A stretch of DNA of 64,000 bases from Erysipelotrichaceae bacterium 66202529. Lineage in GTDB: Bacteria; Bacillota_I; Bacilli_A; Erysipelotrichales; Erysipelotrichaceae. Location of the stretch: NCBI GenBank assembly GCA_017161075.1, contig CP046174.1, positions 1,798,001 to 1,862,000 of the forward strand, written 5' to 3'. A program made the position numbers and the translations under genes. The notes beneath the pieces are model-generated. The model saw nothing but the letters and a program-made list of their open reading frames with translations, did not search any database and was not told the DNA's origin. Positions 35,648 through 45,612 of this stretch are shown here, one piece after another; positions within the stretch are counted from its first letter, which is position 1; each line of letters starts with the position of its first letter.

Positions 35648-37195
35648 ATGTATCGTGAACATGTGAACATAACTGTTTTATCCAATACTTTAGATATTCA
35701 GAAATACCTGGAGCAGGGACTCGCTGCGCATCAGTGTAGAAACTGTCATATTCATACCTCATCAAACGTTCAGGATTCATGGGATGACAGTGATATTATT
35801 TTGTGTGCTTTACCGATACGCAGGCTGCAGCCATACTGTGAACGGATGAAGAAAAATGCATACCTGCTGTATATCAAGGATGCGGCAAATGAGGTATGTG
35901 AGGACTGCTATGAGACTGCGGATGAGGTCATTTCACAAGCTGCGCAAAAAGATTATATTGTGAAACGTATTCACTGCATATACGAGGCACGAAGGCAGCA
36001 GACAACGGCTTGGCTGTTAGATACGTATCTGAATACATTGATTGACAGCATGCCCGATCTGGTATGGTTTAAGGATAACAGCGGTTTGCATTTGAAAGTA
36101 AACAGGGCATTTTGTCATACGGTAGGGAAAAGCAGAGCTGATATCGAGGGAAAGGATCATTGCTCCGTATGGGATGTAGATGTGGATGACTGTGCGGCAA
36201 CAGAGGATATCGTACGCAGAGAAAAGAAAACATGTCAATTTAACGAGCTGGTAAAGAGCCCGCATGGTCTGCGTCAGTTTCGTACCTATAAATCTCCGCT
36301 GTTTACCCCTGATGGGAAGCTTATGGGCAGTGTTGGAATCGGTCATGATATTACTGATCTGGAAAACATGAGCACGGAAATGGAAATCCTTCTAAACAGT
36401 ATGCCGTATGCAATACTGATACGTGACAAGGATGGAGCTGTTCTTAATGTAAATGATAAATTTGAAGAATTTTTTGATACCTCCAGAGAGAAAATCATTG
36501 GCTTGCAGTATGATGTCTGGTTTCGCAGCATCGTGACAGGCAGCCGCAAAATAAAAAAGGAAGCGAACGGCAAGAGCATCTTAACCTTTGAGGAAGACCG
36601 GCGAATCCTTGAATTAAGCCATGAAATCATATATGATATTTTCAAAAGTGAGGTCGGAGTGCTGTGTATTTACCGTGACATGACAGAAGAATATCTGTTA
36701 GAGCAGCAGCTAAGCAATAACTCCAATACTGATTATCTGACGGGTCTATATAACCGCAGGTATTTTTATGAATATTACACAGATCTTCGCAAGTATCAGC
36801 AGGTATCCATACTGTATGTAGACCTGGATCATTTTAAAGCCGTCAATGACACATATGGACACCAGGTTGGTGATGAGGCTTTGCGGATCAGTGCCGAGGT
36901 TCTGAAAAAAATGTTTCCCAATGATTTGATAGCGCGTCTTGGAGGCGATGAATTTCTGGTATCCAAGCTTGATATTATGAGTGGACAGGAGCTGTTGGAA
37001 CAGGGAAACCGGTTGATTCAACAGCTGCAAAAGCAATTTGAAACGCAGGATTGTTATCAGAAGCTTTCTGCCAGCATTGGCATATCCTATACAAACGATC
37101 CTCTCATGAAAATAGATGATTTGATAAGAGAAAGTGATGATGCTTTATATAAAGCGAAGCAGCATGGCCGTGCAAAGTGCCGGCTTTATGAGTGA
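35648..37195 (+). CDS. PAS-domain diguanylate cyclase (GGDEF)
   Basis: 515 residues, soluble. An N-terminal segment (about 1-120) has no clear receiver Asp motif. A PAS domain follows (about 128-240, LIDSMPDLVWFKDNSGLHLK), then a second PAS (about 245-350, LLNSMPYAILIRDKDGAVLN) and a GGDEF domain (about 355-515). The active site is intact (RLGGDEF, G432-F436), so it should make cyclic di-GMP from two GTP. The RxxD inhibitory site before it is absent (PNDL instead), so product inhibition is probably lost. There is no EAL domain. AGGAAAGGAAG precedes the ATG. Confidence 0.92.
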   Translation: MYREHVNITVLSNTLDIQKYLEQGLAAHQCRNCHIHTSSNVQDSWDDSDIILCALPIRRLQPYCERMKKNAYLLYIKDAANEVCEDCYETADEVISQAAQKDYIVKRIHCIYEARRQQTTAWLLDTYLNTLIDSMPDLVWFKDNSGLHLKVNRAFCHTVGKSRADIEGKDHCSVWDVDVDDCAATEDIVRREKKTCQFNELVKSPHGLRQFRTYKSPLFTPDGKLMGSVGIGHDITDLENMSTEMEILLNSMPYAILIRDKDGAVLNVNDKFEEFFDTSREKIIGLQYDVWFRSIVTGSRKIKKEANGKSILTFEEDRRILELSHEIIYDIFKSEVGVLCIYRDMTEEYLLEQQLSNNSNTDYLTGLYNRRYFYEYYTDLRKYQQVSILYVDLDHFKAVNDTYGHQVGDEALRISAEVLKKMFPNDLIARLGGDEFLVSKLDIMSGQELLEQGNRLIQQLQKQFETQDCYQKLSASIGISYTNDPLMKIDDLIRESDDALYKAKQHGRAKCRLYE

Positions 37196-37266
37196 AAAGG
37201 CGTGATAATCTGGTTCACAGCAGGAAGCCTGCAATAAAACCTTTAAGCGTTAATACCTGTATATGA

Positions 37267-37289
37267 AACCATCCATGTGATGGTTTTTT
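37267..37289 (+). terminator. Terminator after the GGDEF gene
   Basis: AACCATC (37267-37273) pairs with GATGGTT (37279-37285), then T. Confidence 0.8.
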
Positions 37290-37708
37290 AGCAGCAGTTA
37301 ACATGTATACAATTCCAAACGATGCCTCTAAGCTATGAAATATATAATATATAGGAAAGATATGAAGAAAACTGCAGGGGTAGTCTGCTATTTTACAAAA
37401 AAAGGGGACGGTGTGTATAGCATATTTGCATTCACAGATAAATCATAAAGCCATGCGCAGCTGCACAAGCTTTCCCAGATGTATGAAAATGCCTGCTTAT
37501 CATACAGCGAAGCATATTGGCAGTACAGCAGCATCTGTTTTTTCAGAACACAAAAAGCGGGAAAAGAAAGCCTGATTTCAAAGAATTTGTCAGGATTATG
37601 TGAAAGTGTAAGGAAATGTTACGAAAATAGGTTCTGAAGCTACTTTATAATTGATAAAAACGGCCGATTATGCTATATTAGTGTATGTTTAGTCGTAAAG
37701 GAGAAGCC
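37290..37708. other. Intergenic region before the DUF3196 gene
   Basis: About 400 bases without a recognisable gene. The right end is AT-rich and probably carries the promoter of the DUF3196-tig-lon cluster. Confidence 0.35.
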
Positions 37709-38431
37709 ATGGATACTTATTATGAGGATATTCTGAAAAAGGTGGAAGCACTGATAGAGGATGCGCAGTATGCTGAGGCATATACCATTCTGGATGAGGA
37801 ACTCTCCATGCCATATATTCCAAGAGAATATGAGGAACCATTGATCGCATACTATAACCAGTGTCGCAGCGAGTGTAAATGGAAAGACACCGCAGTTCGG
37901 GAAGAGGACATTGAAACTCTGCTGAAGGGTTCTCTGGAGGAAGCGTTTCTTGCGATTGAACAATTGAAGAAAAGTAATATTCGTAATCACATGGATGCTG
38001 TTACGGACTATCTTTCTCAGAAGCCGCACTATCTGGTTCGTTCGCTGATGATTGAAGCTATGATGGAACAGAACATCACCGATGAGGTCAGTGTGGATAT
38101 CGACGGTCTTGAGGTTACCTTCTCTCCTTGCAGCATAGATGCTCCTATGGAGAGTGATGGTGCGTTGGTGGCGGTGAACCACCTGAAGGACTGGTTTGAG
38201 AATGACAATCCGACATTTACGATGATGTGTGTGGAGACCCTGGTGAAAGAGGCGTATCTGCGTCTGCCGTTCAACATCGAAGAGGATGAGGCGCTGCCTC
38301 TGGCTGCTGCGGTGGCTGCCTATGTGTTCCATGCCTATGAGGAACAGGAAGCATGGCTGCTCTTTGAGAAAGAAAAAGGTCTTGCACAATACAGGGGTTA
38401 TGAATTATTATTAAGGAAGCATGAAATGTAA
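37709..38431 (+). CDS. DUF3196-family TPR-like protein
   Basis: 240 residues from ATG 37709, with AAAGGAGAAG upstream; an earlier in-frame start is unlikely. The N-terminus (DTYYEDILKKVEALIEDAQY, then AEAYTILDEELSMPYIPREY) is a helical repeat typical of DUF3196, a family common in Firmicutes next to trigger factor genes. The C-terminal domain (about 100-235) is acidic and of unknown fold. It lies 40 bases before tig in the same direction, so a role in protein folding or turnover is plausible but unproven. Confidence 0.82.
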   Translation: MDTYYEDILKKVEALIEDAQYAEAYTILDEELSMPYIPREYEEPLIAYYNQCRSECKWKDTAVREEDIETLLKGSLEEAFLAIEQLKKSNIRNHMDAVTDYLSQKPHYLVRSLMIEAMMEQNITDEVSVDIDGLEVTFSPCSIDAPMESDGALVAVNHLKDWFENDNPTFTMMCVETLVKEAYLRLPFNIEEDEALPLAAAVAAYVFHAYEEQEAWLLFEKEKGLAQYRGYELLLRKHEM

Positions 38432-38471
38432 TGCTGTATGCAAAGAGATTGATACGTAGGAGGTATGAACA

Positions 38472-39749
38472 ATGAGTTCAACATGGGAATTAAAAGAAAA
38501 ATCAACAGGTGAATTAACAGCGACTGTCGAAGGTGATACCTGGAAGGATGCTCAGAAAAAGGCATTCAAGAAACTGGCAAAAAAGGTAAACCTGCCGGGA
38601 TTCCGTCCGGGTCAGGCTCCTGAAAAGCTGGTGAGAAAACAGATCAGCTCTCAGAATATATTGATGGAAGCAATCGATGAGGTTGCAGGAGATGCATTGA
38701 GTGCAGGTATCAAGGAACACGATTTGTGGGTGATTTCCCGTCCGGCACTGGATATCGAAAGCATCGATGAGGATAAGGTAACGTTCAAATTCAACGTAAC
38801 TGTAAAACCGGAAGTGAAGCTGGGCGAATACAAGGGTCTGGATATCACAAAGGAAGCTGTTGAAGTAAGCGATGCAGATGTTGAAGAGGAAATCACACGT
38901 CTGCAGGAGCGTTTTGCGGATCTGGTTGTTAAAGAAGAAGGCAAGGTTGAAAACGGAGATACTGCCGTTATTGACTTTGAAGGCTTCAAGGAAGGCGTTG
39001 CTTTTGATGGCGGTAAGGGAGAAGCATACCCGCTGGTTATCGGAAGCGGAAGCTTTATTCCTGGCTTTGAAGAACAGGTTCTCGGTATGGGGATCGAGGA
39101 AACAAAGGACATCAACGTAACCTTCCCTGAAGAATATCAGGCAGAGGAGCTTGCAGGTCAGCCGGTTGTCTTCAAGGTGACTGTACACGAAATCAAAGCC
39201 AAGGTTCTCCCAGAGGCTAATGATGAGCTGGTAAAGCAGGCAGAGATTGAAAATGTGGAGACACTGGAAGCATTCAAGGAATATTCCCGTAAAAACCTGG
39301 AGGAAAGCAAGAAAAACCAGGCAGAGCAGAAATTTGAAAATGAAATTCTGACAGCGATTACGGATAATGCCGAGGTAGAAATCCCTCAGGTTATGATCGA
39401 TGAAGAAACTGACAGTCTTGTTCGTGACTTTGAACAGCGTCTGCAGTCTCAGGGCTTCGGTCTGGAGCAGTTCAAGCAGGTAACTGGTCAGACAGATGAA
39501 ATGATCCGTGAGGAAATGGGCAAGGATGCCTTTAATAAAGTAAAAGTGCGTTTAGTTCTGGAAGCTATTGCAGCGGAAGAAAAAATCGAAATAAGTGAAG
39601 AGGATATCAACAGTGAGCTGGAAAATATCGCCAATATGTACAATATGCCTATTGAGCAGGTAAAACAGTTGATTTCCAACGATGCGGTATCGTATGATTT
39701 ACGTATCCGCAAAGCATTAGAGCTTGTCAAGGAAGCAACCGGCAAGTAA
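38472..39749 (+). CDS. tig: Trigger factor, ribosome-bound chaperone and prolyl isomerase
   Basis: 425 residues. The ribosome-binding N domain contains GFRPGQAPEKLVRKQ, close to the family signature GFRxGxxP. The FKBP-type isomerase domain (about 150-245) begins ENGDTAVIDFEGFKEG. The C-terminal helical chaperone arms run to the end. It binds nascent chains at the exit tunnel and can isomerise X-Pro bonds. ACGTAGGAGGT precedes the ATG. A terminator separates it from lon. Confidence 0.97.
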   Translation: MSSTWELKEKSTGELTATVEGDTWKDAQKKAFKKLAKKVNLPGFRPGQAPEKLVRKQISSQNILMEAIDEVAGDALSAGIKEHDLWVISRPALDIESIDEDKVTFKFNVTVKPEVKLGEYKGLDITKEAVEVSDADVEEEITRLQERFADLVVKEEGKVENGDTAVIDFEGFKEGVAFDGGKGEAYPLVIGSGSFIPGFEEQVLGMGIEETKDINVTFPEEYQAEELAGQPVVFKVTVHEIKAKVLPEANDELVKQAEIENVETLEAFKEYSRKNLEESKKNQAEQKFENEILTAITDNAEVEIPQVMIDEETDSLVRDFEQRLQSQGFGLEQFKQVTGQTDEMIREEMGKDAFNKVKVRLVLEAIAAEEKIEISEEDINSELENIANMYNMPIEQVKQLISNDAVSYDLRIRKALELVKEATGK

Positions 39750-39758
39750 TCGTGCTGC

Positions 39759-39784
39759 AAAAGACGCTGGAGCGCGTCTTTTTT
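39759..39784 (+). terminator. Terminator between tig and lon
   Basis: AAAAGACGC (39759-39767) pairs with GCGTCTTTT (39774-39782), followed by more T. It ends 26 bases before the lon start codon, so lon expression depends on read-through or a promoter inside the tig end. Confidence 0.85.
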
Positions 39785-39809
39785 GCCTATGGAAAGGAGT
39801 GTAGGAATC

Positions 39810-42134
39810 ATGAATGAGAATGATGCAAATCCAATTGTACAGCTTCCACTGGTCTGTACGCGCGGTGTTGTAGTGTTTCCAAATCAGGAAGTCATTATCG
39901 ATGTGGGTAGAGAAAAATCTACGCGTGCAGTAGAGGAAGCACAGGAAAAATACGAAAGCCAGGTCGTCCTGGTTGCACAGCGTGATCTGGCTCTGGAAGA
40001 ACCTGATGTGAATGACGTATATTCCTATGGTACTCTTTGTCAGATCAAACATATCCGCAGAATGGATGGTTATCTGCGTGTGAAATTCAGAGGTATACAG
40101 CGTGTGGAGCTGCATACGATTATCAATGATGATACGCTGATGAGTGTAACGGCGGAAATCAAAACAGATATCGCACAGGATCCGATGGAGGAGGTAGCGC
40201 TGGTAAGAAAAATCGCCAAGCAGTTTGAAGAAATTGAGGCGGTTTCCCAGACCATTCCAAAAGAGATGATCAATGAGCTGGCGAAGGGTGTTTCCGCGCC
40301 GGTACTTTCCGACCAGATTGCTCAGCTGTTTCCATTCACACTGGAAAAGCGCCAGGAGCTGCTGGAAACACGTGGTGTAAATGACCGTCTGTACCTGATT
40401 CTTCAGGAAATCGAGAGTGAAAAGGAACTGTCACAGATTGAGAATAAAATCAATGATAAAGTAAAAACAAGAATTGAAGAGAGTCAGAAGGAATACTATC
40501 TGCGGGAGAAGATGCGGGCAATCAAGGAGGAGCTTGGTGATGTTCCGGATACGGATAAGGACGTGGATGCAATCCGCAAGCGTCTGGATGAAAATCCATA
40601 CCCGGAAAGCATTAAGGAAAAAATCAGAGATGAGCTGTCCCGTTATGAGATGCTGCCTGCCGCAAGTGGAGAAACAGGTGTTATCAAAACCTATATCGAC
40701 TGGATGATGGATCTGCCATGGTGGCAGGAATCCAAGGATAATGAGGATTTGAATCTGGCAAGTGAAATACTGGATGCAGATCATTATGGTCTGGAAAAAA
40801 TCAAGGAGCGCATTCTGGAATATCTGGCTGTTAAGCAGATGACAAATTCACTGCGTGCTCCGATCATCTGTCTGGTCGGCCCTCCTGGAGTCGGTAAAAC
40901 ATCCCTGGCGAAATCCGTCGCAAGAGCGCTGGATCGTAAATTTGTGAAAATATCGCTGGGTGGTGTCAAGGATGAATCTGAAATCAGAGGACACCGCCGA
41001 ACCTATCTGGGAAGTATGCCGGGAAGATTTATACAGGCAATGAAGAAAGCAGGTACGGTGAACCCGGTCTTCCTGATCGATGAAATCGACAAGATGGCAA
41101 GTGATTATAAGGGTGATCCTGCCAGCGCCATGCTGGAGGTACTGGATCCGGAGCAGAATTCCCTGTTCTCCGATCATTATATTGAGGAGCCCTATGATTT
41201 AAGCAAGGTGCTCTTTATCGCAACGGCTAACTATCTTGAAAATATTCCAAACGCATTGCGTGACCGTCTAGAAATCATTGAGCTTAGCTCCTATACTGAG
41301 CTGGAGAAGGTGGAAATTGCCAAGCGTCACCTGGTGCCGAAGCAGATCAAGGAAAATGGTCTAAAGGCTTCTCAGCTGAAAATTGATGATGATATGATCA
41401 GCTTCCTGATTCGTTATTATACAAGAGAGAGCGGAGTCCGTCAGCTGGAGCGTGTGATTGCGACCGTATGCCGTAAGAGTGTGCTGGCAATTCTGAAGGA
41501 CAGTAAGCGCAGTATCAAGGTTACCAAAAAGCTTGTGAAGGAATGGCTCGGTCACGAGAAATTCGAATATGGCAAGCGGGAAACCAAGGATCAGATTGGT
41601 ACGGTTACCGGATTGGCATACACCTCCTTCGGCGGTGATGTGCTGCAGGTTGAGGTCAATCATTTCGAAGGTAAGGGAAAGCTGGTCATCACCGGTCAGC
41701 TTGGCGATGTCATGAAGGAATCCGCATCCATTGCCTACGATTATGTGCGTGCCAATGCCAAGAAGTATAAAATTAAGCCGGAAGTGTTTGAAAAGAACGA
41801 TATTCATATCCACGTACCGGAAGGGGCTGTGCCAAAGGATGGCCCGAGTGCCGGCGTAACGCTTACAACAGCGCTGGTATCTTCTCTGAGTGATACACCT
41901 GTCAAAGCCAACCTGGCGATGACAGGAGAGGTGACACTGCGTGGGAATGTCCTGCCAATCGGCGGTTTGAAGGAAAAATCCATGGCTGCACACCGTTGTG
42001 GAATTACGACAATCGTCATTCCAAAGGCTAATGTCAAGGATTTGGATGATGTACCGGCAACGGTAAAGGAAAGTGTCAACTTCGTACCGGTGGAGCGTGT
42101 ATCCCAGGTACTGGATGTTGCCCTGGTAAAATAA
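39810..42134 (+). CDS. lon: ATP-dependent Lon protease
   Basis: 774 residues from ATG 39810, nine bases after AAAGGAGTG. The N domain starts IVQLPLVCTRGVVVFPNQEV. The AAA domain has Walker A GPPGVGKT (G357) and Walker B VFLIDEIDKM. The protease domain has the catalytic Ser680 in PKDGPSAGVT and a Lys about 43 residues later. It degrades misfolded and short-lived regulatory proteins in the cytoplasm. engB starts one base after its stop, the classical lon-engB (ysxC) pair of Firmicutes. Confidence 0.97.
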   Translation: MNENDANPIVQLPLVCTRGVVVFPNQEVIIDVGREKSTRAVEEAQEKYESQVVLVAQRDLALEEPDVNDVYSYGTLCQIKHIRRMDGYLRVKFRGIQRVELHTIINDDTLMSVTAEIKTDIAQDPMEEVALVRKIAKQFEEIEAVSQTIPKEMINELAKGVSAPVLSDQIAQLFPFTLEKRQELLETRGVNDRLYLILQEIESEKELSQIENKINDKVKTRIEESQKEYYLREKMRAIKEELGDVPDTDKDVDAIRKRLDENPYPESIKEKIRDELSRYEMLPAASGETGVIKTYIDWMMDLPWWQESKDNEDLNLASEILDADHYGLEKIKERILEYLAVKQMTNSLRAPIICLVGPPGVGKTSLAKSVARALDRKFVKISLGGVKDESEIRGHRRTYLGSMPGRFIQAMKKAGTVNPVFLIDEIDKMASDYKGDPASAMLEVLDPEQNSLFSDHYIEEPYDLSKVLFIATANYLENIPNALRDRLEIIELSSYTELEKVEIAKRHLVPKQIKENGLKASQLKIDDDMISFLIRYYTRESGVRQLERVIATVCRKSVLAILKDSKRSIKVTKKLVKEWLGHEKFEYGKRETKDQIGTVTGLAYTSFGGDVLQVEVNHFEGKGKLVITGQLGDVMKESASIAYDYVRANAKKYKIKPEVFEKNDIHIHVPEGAVPKDGPSAGVTLTTALVSSLSDTPVKANLAMTGEVTLRGNVLPIGGLKEKSMAAHRCGITTIVIPKANVKDLDDVPATVKESVNFVPVERVSQVLDVALVK

Positions 42135-42135
42135 C

Positions 42136-42726
42136 ATGATACAATTTCAGAAAGCGGAGCTGGTCATTTCCGCACCGGATAAAAAATCATGGCCGGATAC
42201 AACGCTTCCGGAAATCGTTCTGGCAGGAAGAAGCAATGTCGGTAAGAGCAGCTTCATCAATGCCATGTGCGGACGCAAGAAGCTGGCCTATGTCGGCAAT
42301 ACGCCAGGCAAGACCAGATTGCTGAACTTTTTCAATCTGGATGATAAGTATATGTTTGTGGATGTTCCTGGCTACGGCTATGCGAATATCTCCAAAACAC
42401 AGCTGATCAAATTCGGGCAGATGATGGAGGATTATTTCTCTGAACGGACGCAGAAAAAGGGCGTTGTAATTCTGGTGGATGCCAGACATAAGCCGACGGA
42501 CGATGATATGACGATGCTGGAATTTGCCCGTTATTATGAAATTCCGGTTGCAGTTGTGGCAACCAAATGTGATAAGGTGCCCCCGACCAAGCGCGCCCAT
42601 CACTTTGCGCAAATCCGTAAGACGCTGATGCTGAATGCGGATGAGCCGTTATTTCCGTTCTCTGCAGTAGAAAAGCAGGGGATGGAGGAAATCTGGAATT
42701 ATCTCATTCCGCTGTTTACTTCCTGA
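42136..42726 (+). CDS. engB: Ribosome biogenesis GTPase EngB/YsxC
   Basis: 196 residues. GTPase motifs are G1 GRSNVGKSS, G3 DVPGYGYANISK, G4 TKCDK and a G5-like SAV, in the usual order for EngB. It acts in late assembly of the 50S subunit and is essential in many Firmicutes. Its ATG follows the lon stop by one base, so translation is probably coupled. A terminator lies 60 bases downstream. Confidence 0.96.
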   Translation: MIQFQKAELVISAPDKKSWPDTTLPEIVLAGRSNVGKSSFINAMCGRKKLAYVGNTPGKTRLLNFFNLDDKYMFVDVPGYGYANISKTQLIKFGQMMEDYFSERTQKKGVVILVDARHKPTDDDMTMLEFARYYEIPVAVVATKCDKVPPTKRAHHFAQIRKTLMLNADEPLFPFSAVEKQGMEEIWNYLIPLFTS

Positions 42727-42788
42727 AGCAGCTTCTGAAAACAGGACAGCTGTGGGAAGCAGAAACTTTGATTATCAATAAAGCATAA

Positions 42789-42833
42789 AAAAGCTGTAGC
42801 AGGTGCTGATGCATCGTTCATACAGCTTTTTTT
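42789..42833 (+). terminator. Terminator after engB
   Basis: AAAAGCTGT (42789-42797) pairs with ACAGCTTTT (42822-42830), then T. Confidence 0.85.
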
Positions 42834-43192
42834 GTTTCCGTAAAGCATCCTCTATAGCGGAAGGAAAACCTATGCTATAATGGAATGGAGCCGTAAACGG
42901 CAGTAAGGAATGCTGAAATCGTTTTATACGATGATTAAAGTGCTTAACAGCTTTCATGGGAAACCCATCTGTTGATCAGCTGGTAAAGCTCTATGTACCA
43001 GATAGGAAGGCAGTATAACATGCAGAAACAGGGTTTTGGGCTGCCGTGATATCATAAGCAGGTTGTGTACAGCCAGGCGCATTGCCGCGTAATGTGGTAA
43101 AGTATGTCCCACATTACAGCATCTTGTAATCGATACAGAGAATAACTGCATACACATGCAGGAAGGATATGATAACTGAAGGAGGAGAAGCT
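42834..43192. other. Intergenic region before the small membrane protein
   Basis: About 360 bases without a plausible gene on either strand; GTATGCTATAAT-like sequence near 42870 may be a promoter. Nothing else was recognised. Confidence 0.35.
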
Positions 43193-43462
43193 ATGGATAT
43201 GCTTTTAGAGTTTATTATGGAGCTTGTAATGGAGGGAACCGTGTATACTGCCCAGAATAAGAAGGTTTCTCTCTGGATCCGGATACCGCTTATACTGGTG
43301 CTGGTTCTGTTTTTTGGATTTATAATCATCGGCTGCTTTCTGGTGGGGGTTGCCATAATGAGAGCTGAGGGCTTTTTTAAGGGTCTCACGATGATAGCGA
43401 TTTCCCTTTTTATACTATTTGGTATTTTGAAACAGGTCTATGATTACCGAAAGGGACAATAA
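43193..43462 (+). CDS. Small two-span membrane protein of unknown function
   Basis: 89 residues from ATG 43193, with GAAGGAGGAGAAG upstream, a strong ribosome site. Two hydrophobic helices (about 27-53 and 61-80) are joined by a short loop (RAEGFFKG); the end is basic (YDYRKGQ). I recognise no family. It stands alone between terminators. Confidence 0.65.
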   Translation: MDMLLEFIMELVMEGTVYTAQNKKVSLWIRIPLILVLVLFFGFIIIGCFLVGVAIMRAEGFFKGLTMIAISLFILFGILKQVYDYRKGQ

Positions 43463-43705
43463 TCGCATAGAACCGCACGATTGCAAGGTATGGATATGGA
43501 TTATTCAATTACATTATGTGGCTTGTAATCATCGGTTTCCGTAACGGGTAGATACGGTGATCTGAGCCTGTTCGCTGATTGTATCCGTGAATGAACTGCT
43601 ATGACCTGAACCATTCCTTTTTAACGTACTATGTACCGATACGGGTTGTAACCTCCAAGGACTTTACAGCCTCTACAAGTACTTGCTTCTCTCTGTGTTC
43701 ATCGC
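43463..43705. other. Intergenic region between convergent genes
   Basis: No gene or RNA recognised. Confidence 0.35.
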
Positions 43706-43765
43706 ATAAAAAAGACAGAGGCTGAAATCCGCGACGTTGGTCGAAGACTCACTTCTGTCTTTTCT
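43706..43765. terminator. Bidirectional terminator with a long loop
   Basis: AAAAGACAGA (43710-43719) pairs with TCTGTCTTTT (43754-43763) between converging genes. Confidence 0.7.
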
Positions 43766-43768
43766 GTT

Positions 43769-44395
43769 TTATTTTTCTTCTACAGCAAGAATCAGCTCTT
43801 CTGCGTAAGGAAGGGAAGCGATCCAAGCACAGACGGTATGCCATTCCTTTAGCTTGTGTGATCTTCTTGCATAATAAATATTCATAAGGGTTTCATAATT
43901 CAGGGTACAGGTGCGCAGCTGATGGTAGCTGCTTGGCAATAGCTGAATCATGCTGTACCAGATTTCCTTATCCTTCGTCTGCAGGTACTCCTGCCGCAGC
44001 TCCTCCAGAATGGTAATCGTATGCTGTAAAGCCTGTAATGCTTTCTCATTCATATATTCATGGGAAAAATCATCCAGCGTAAACGGTTTGCTTGCGATTT
44101 TATGCATGGTAGAGGTGGAATTCGCTACGGTTGCGACCTTATAGGTATCATATTCCTTCCACCAGTAGAGAGGCGCGGTGAAATCCACAGAGACAAAAAT
44201 CTGACGGATGAATTTACGGTGATCGCTGCCTGCCTTAGTCAAACGCTGTGCCAGATTCAAATCATTGGGCCCCATGACAAATTTTCCCTGTTCATCATAA
44301 AAGCTGTCCATACGATTCCAGCTGTTCAACGGATTGCGTGCCCCGCGAATGGCATTCTCAAAATTCATTACACTTGTTCTTTCAATGGTAATCAT
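43769..44395 (-). CDS. Conserved protein resembling ThyX-like phage/Firmicute proteins
   Basis: 208 residues; AGGATG lies before ATG 44395. The central block SDHRKFIRQIFVSVDFTAPL, then YWWKEYDTYKVATVANSTST and MHKI, is characteristic of a widespread Firmicute and phage family with distant resemblance to flavin-dependent thymidylate synthase. The ThyX signature RHRxxSxNxxSxR is not present, so synthase activity should not be assumed. It is a lone gene. Function uncertain. Confidence 0.6.
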   Translation of the reverse strand: MITIERTSVMNFENAIRGARNPLNSWNRMDSFYDEQGKFVMGPNDLNLAQRLTKAGSDHRKFIRQIFVSVDFTAPLYWWKEYDTYKVATVANSTSTMHKIASKPFTLDDFSHEYMNEKALQALQHTITILEELRQEYLQTKDKEIWYSMIQLLPSSYHQLRTCTLNYETLMNIYYARRSHKLKEWHTVCAWIASLPYAEELILAVEEK

Positions 44396-44871
44396 GTTGT
44401 CATCCTCATTTCTTTCCTGTTTATTCTACCATATTTTATCTGTTGTGGACAGAGGAACGCCAGGAAAATAAGCTACCTGAATCAAGTACAGGCATATGCA
44501 GCATTCAGCTTGAAATATGTGACTATAAACAGCAGGGAATAGCGGATAAGGAATCCTGCAGGCTTTTATCGTATATTCCTTATAAAAGACGCCCAATAAG
44601 ATGCCTAATATTTTGAAGCAGGGTGTTACTTTTATATTGCATCCGCCTATCCAGCTTCAGCGTATATCCTTTACAGCTCTGTCTGTGCCATGGAAAGCAT
44701 CTGCGTATGTAAAGCATTGAGCCCTTCTGTCGGGAATCGTCAGTCCTCTGCTTTTTTAGGAATCTGTTTACAACACGCACACTTAAACATGGATGCCATA
44801 CAACAAACACATGGGAATATGCAGGCATACTTTCTTCTTGCGGCGCATACATAATGGTAGGAGGCTACGCT
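44396..44871. other. Intergenic region before the LysM gene
   Basis: About 475 bases without a gene. Small minus-strand frames here lack ribosome sites. The promoter of the LysM gene is expected here but not clearly seen. Confidence 0.35.
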
Positions 44872-45612
44872 ATGAAAACAATGAAAATAGAAAAAGAGCT
44901 GCAATTCGCAGATCAGGTCAAAGAGCCGCGTTCCCTGCAGATTCGGGAATCTCTGGAATACCAAAAAGAAGCCGAAGGAATCCGTGCTGTTGGGCCTTTA
45001 ACAGTGCAGGGAAGCTATATCAATGAAGAAGGAGCGCTACAGGAATACCAGGAAATTCTGGAAATGGATGTGCTGGCGCCAAATCACAAGCTGTCACAGG
45101 ATCGGTTTTATCTGGATATTCAGGAATATCAGGCAGTACCAGCAGACAATGGCTTGCATCTTACGATCCTTATGGGAATCCATGGACTGCAGGAGCAGGC
45201 AAAAGCCGCACCGCAGACCTATACAGAAGCAAGTGTGCCACAGGAGTATACAAAAGCACCCGTACAGCAGGCAGTGAACGCACCGGTAGAAGCAGCTCAA
45301 CAGACTGGTGAAACTGACAATACCCTGCATGCATTGGAACAGCTCTCTGCACCTGCTTCTACAGAATCACAGGCTGCGGATGGGGAAGTAGAAAGCGAAC
45401 CGGAAGAACAGGATGCCGCTATGTCTGAATTCGAAGATTTGTTTGAAGACGATGAAACTACGTATACATCCTACCGTATGGTCGTTGCCCGGGGAAATGA
45501 TTCCTATGGGACGATCGCACAGCGCTATGATGTGACTGAGGAAGCGCTTCGCTGTGTTAATAACAATAAGGACGTAACCGAACGTACACTGATCATCTTA
45601 CCTTCTGTATAA
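44872..45612 (+). CDS. LysM protein resembling spore coat proteins SpoVID/SafA
   Basis: 246 residues from ATG 44872, with TAGGAGG upstream. The N-terminal domain (about 1-105; ADQVKEPRSLQIRESLEYQK, then GIRAVGPLTVQGSYI) resembles the SpoVID/SPOCS-type domain. The middle (about 110-190) is a low-complexity Ala/Gln/Glu/Pro linker. The C-terminal LysM (about 200-246, YRMVVARGNDSYGTIAQRYD) should bind peptidoglycan, probably spore cortex. This layout matches coat morphogenetic proteins that tie coat to cortex. There is no signal peptide, consistent with the mother-cell compartment. Assignment to sporulation is inference. Confidence 0.7.
   Translation: MKTMKIEKELQFADQVKEPRSLQIRESLEYQKEAEGIRAVGPLTVQGSYINEEGALQEYQEILEMDVLAPNHKLSQDRFYLDIQEYQAVPADNGLHLTILMGIHGLQEQAKAAPQTYTEASVPQEYTKAPVQQAVNAPVEAAQQTGETDNTLHALEQLSAPASTESQAADGEVESEPEEQDAAMSEFEDLFEDDETTYTSYRMVVARGNDSYGTIAQRYDVTEEALRCVNNNKDVTERTLIILPSV

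Noticed and set aside
41361..42137. 258-codon minus-strand frame inside lon
   Set aside because: Antisense to the Lon protease domain; no ribosome site or family motif.
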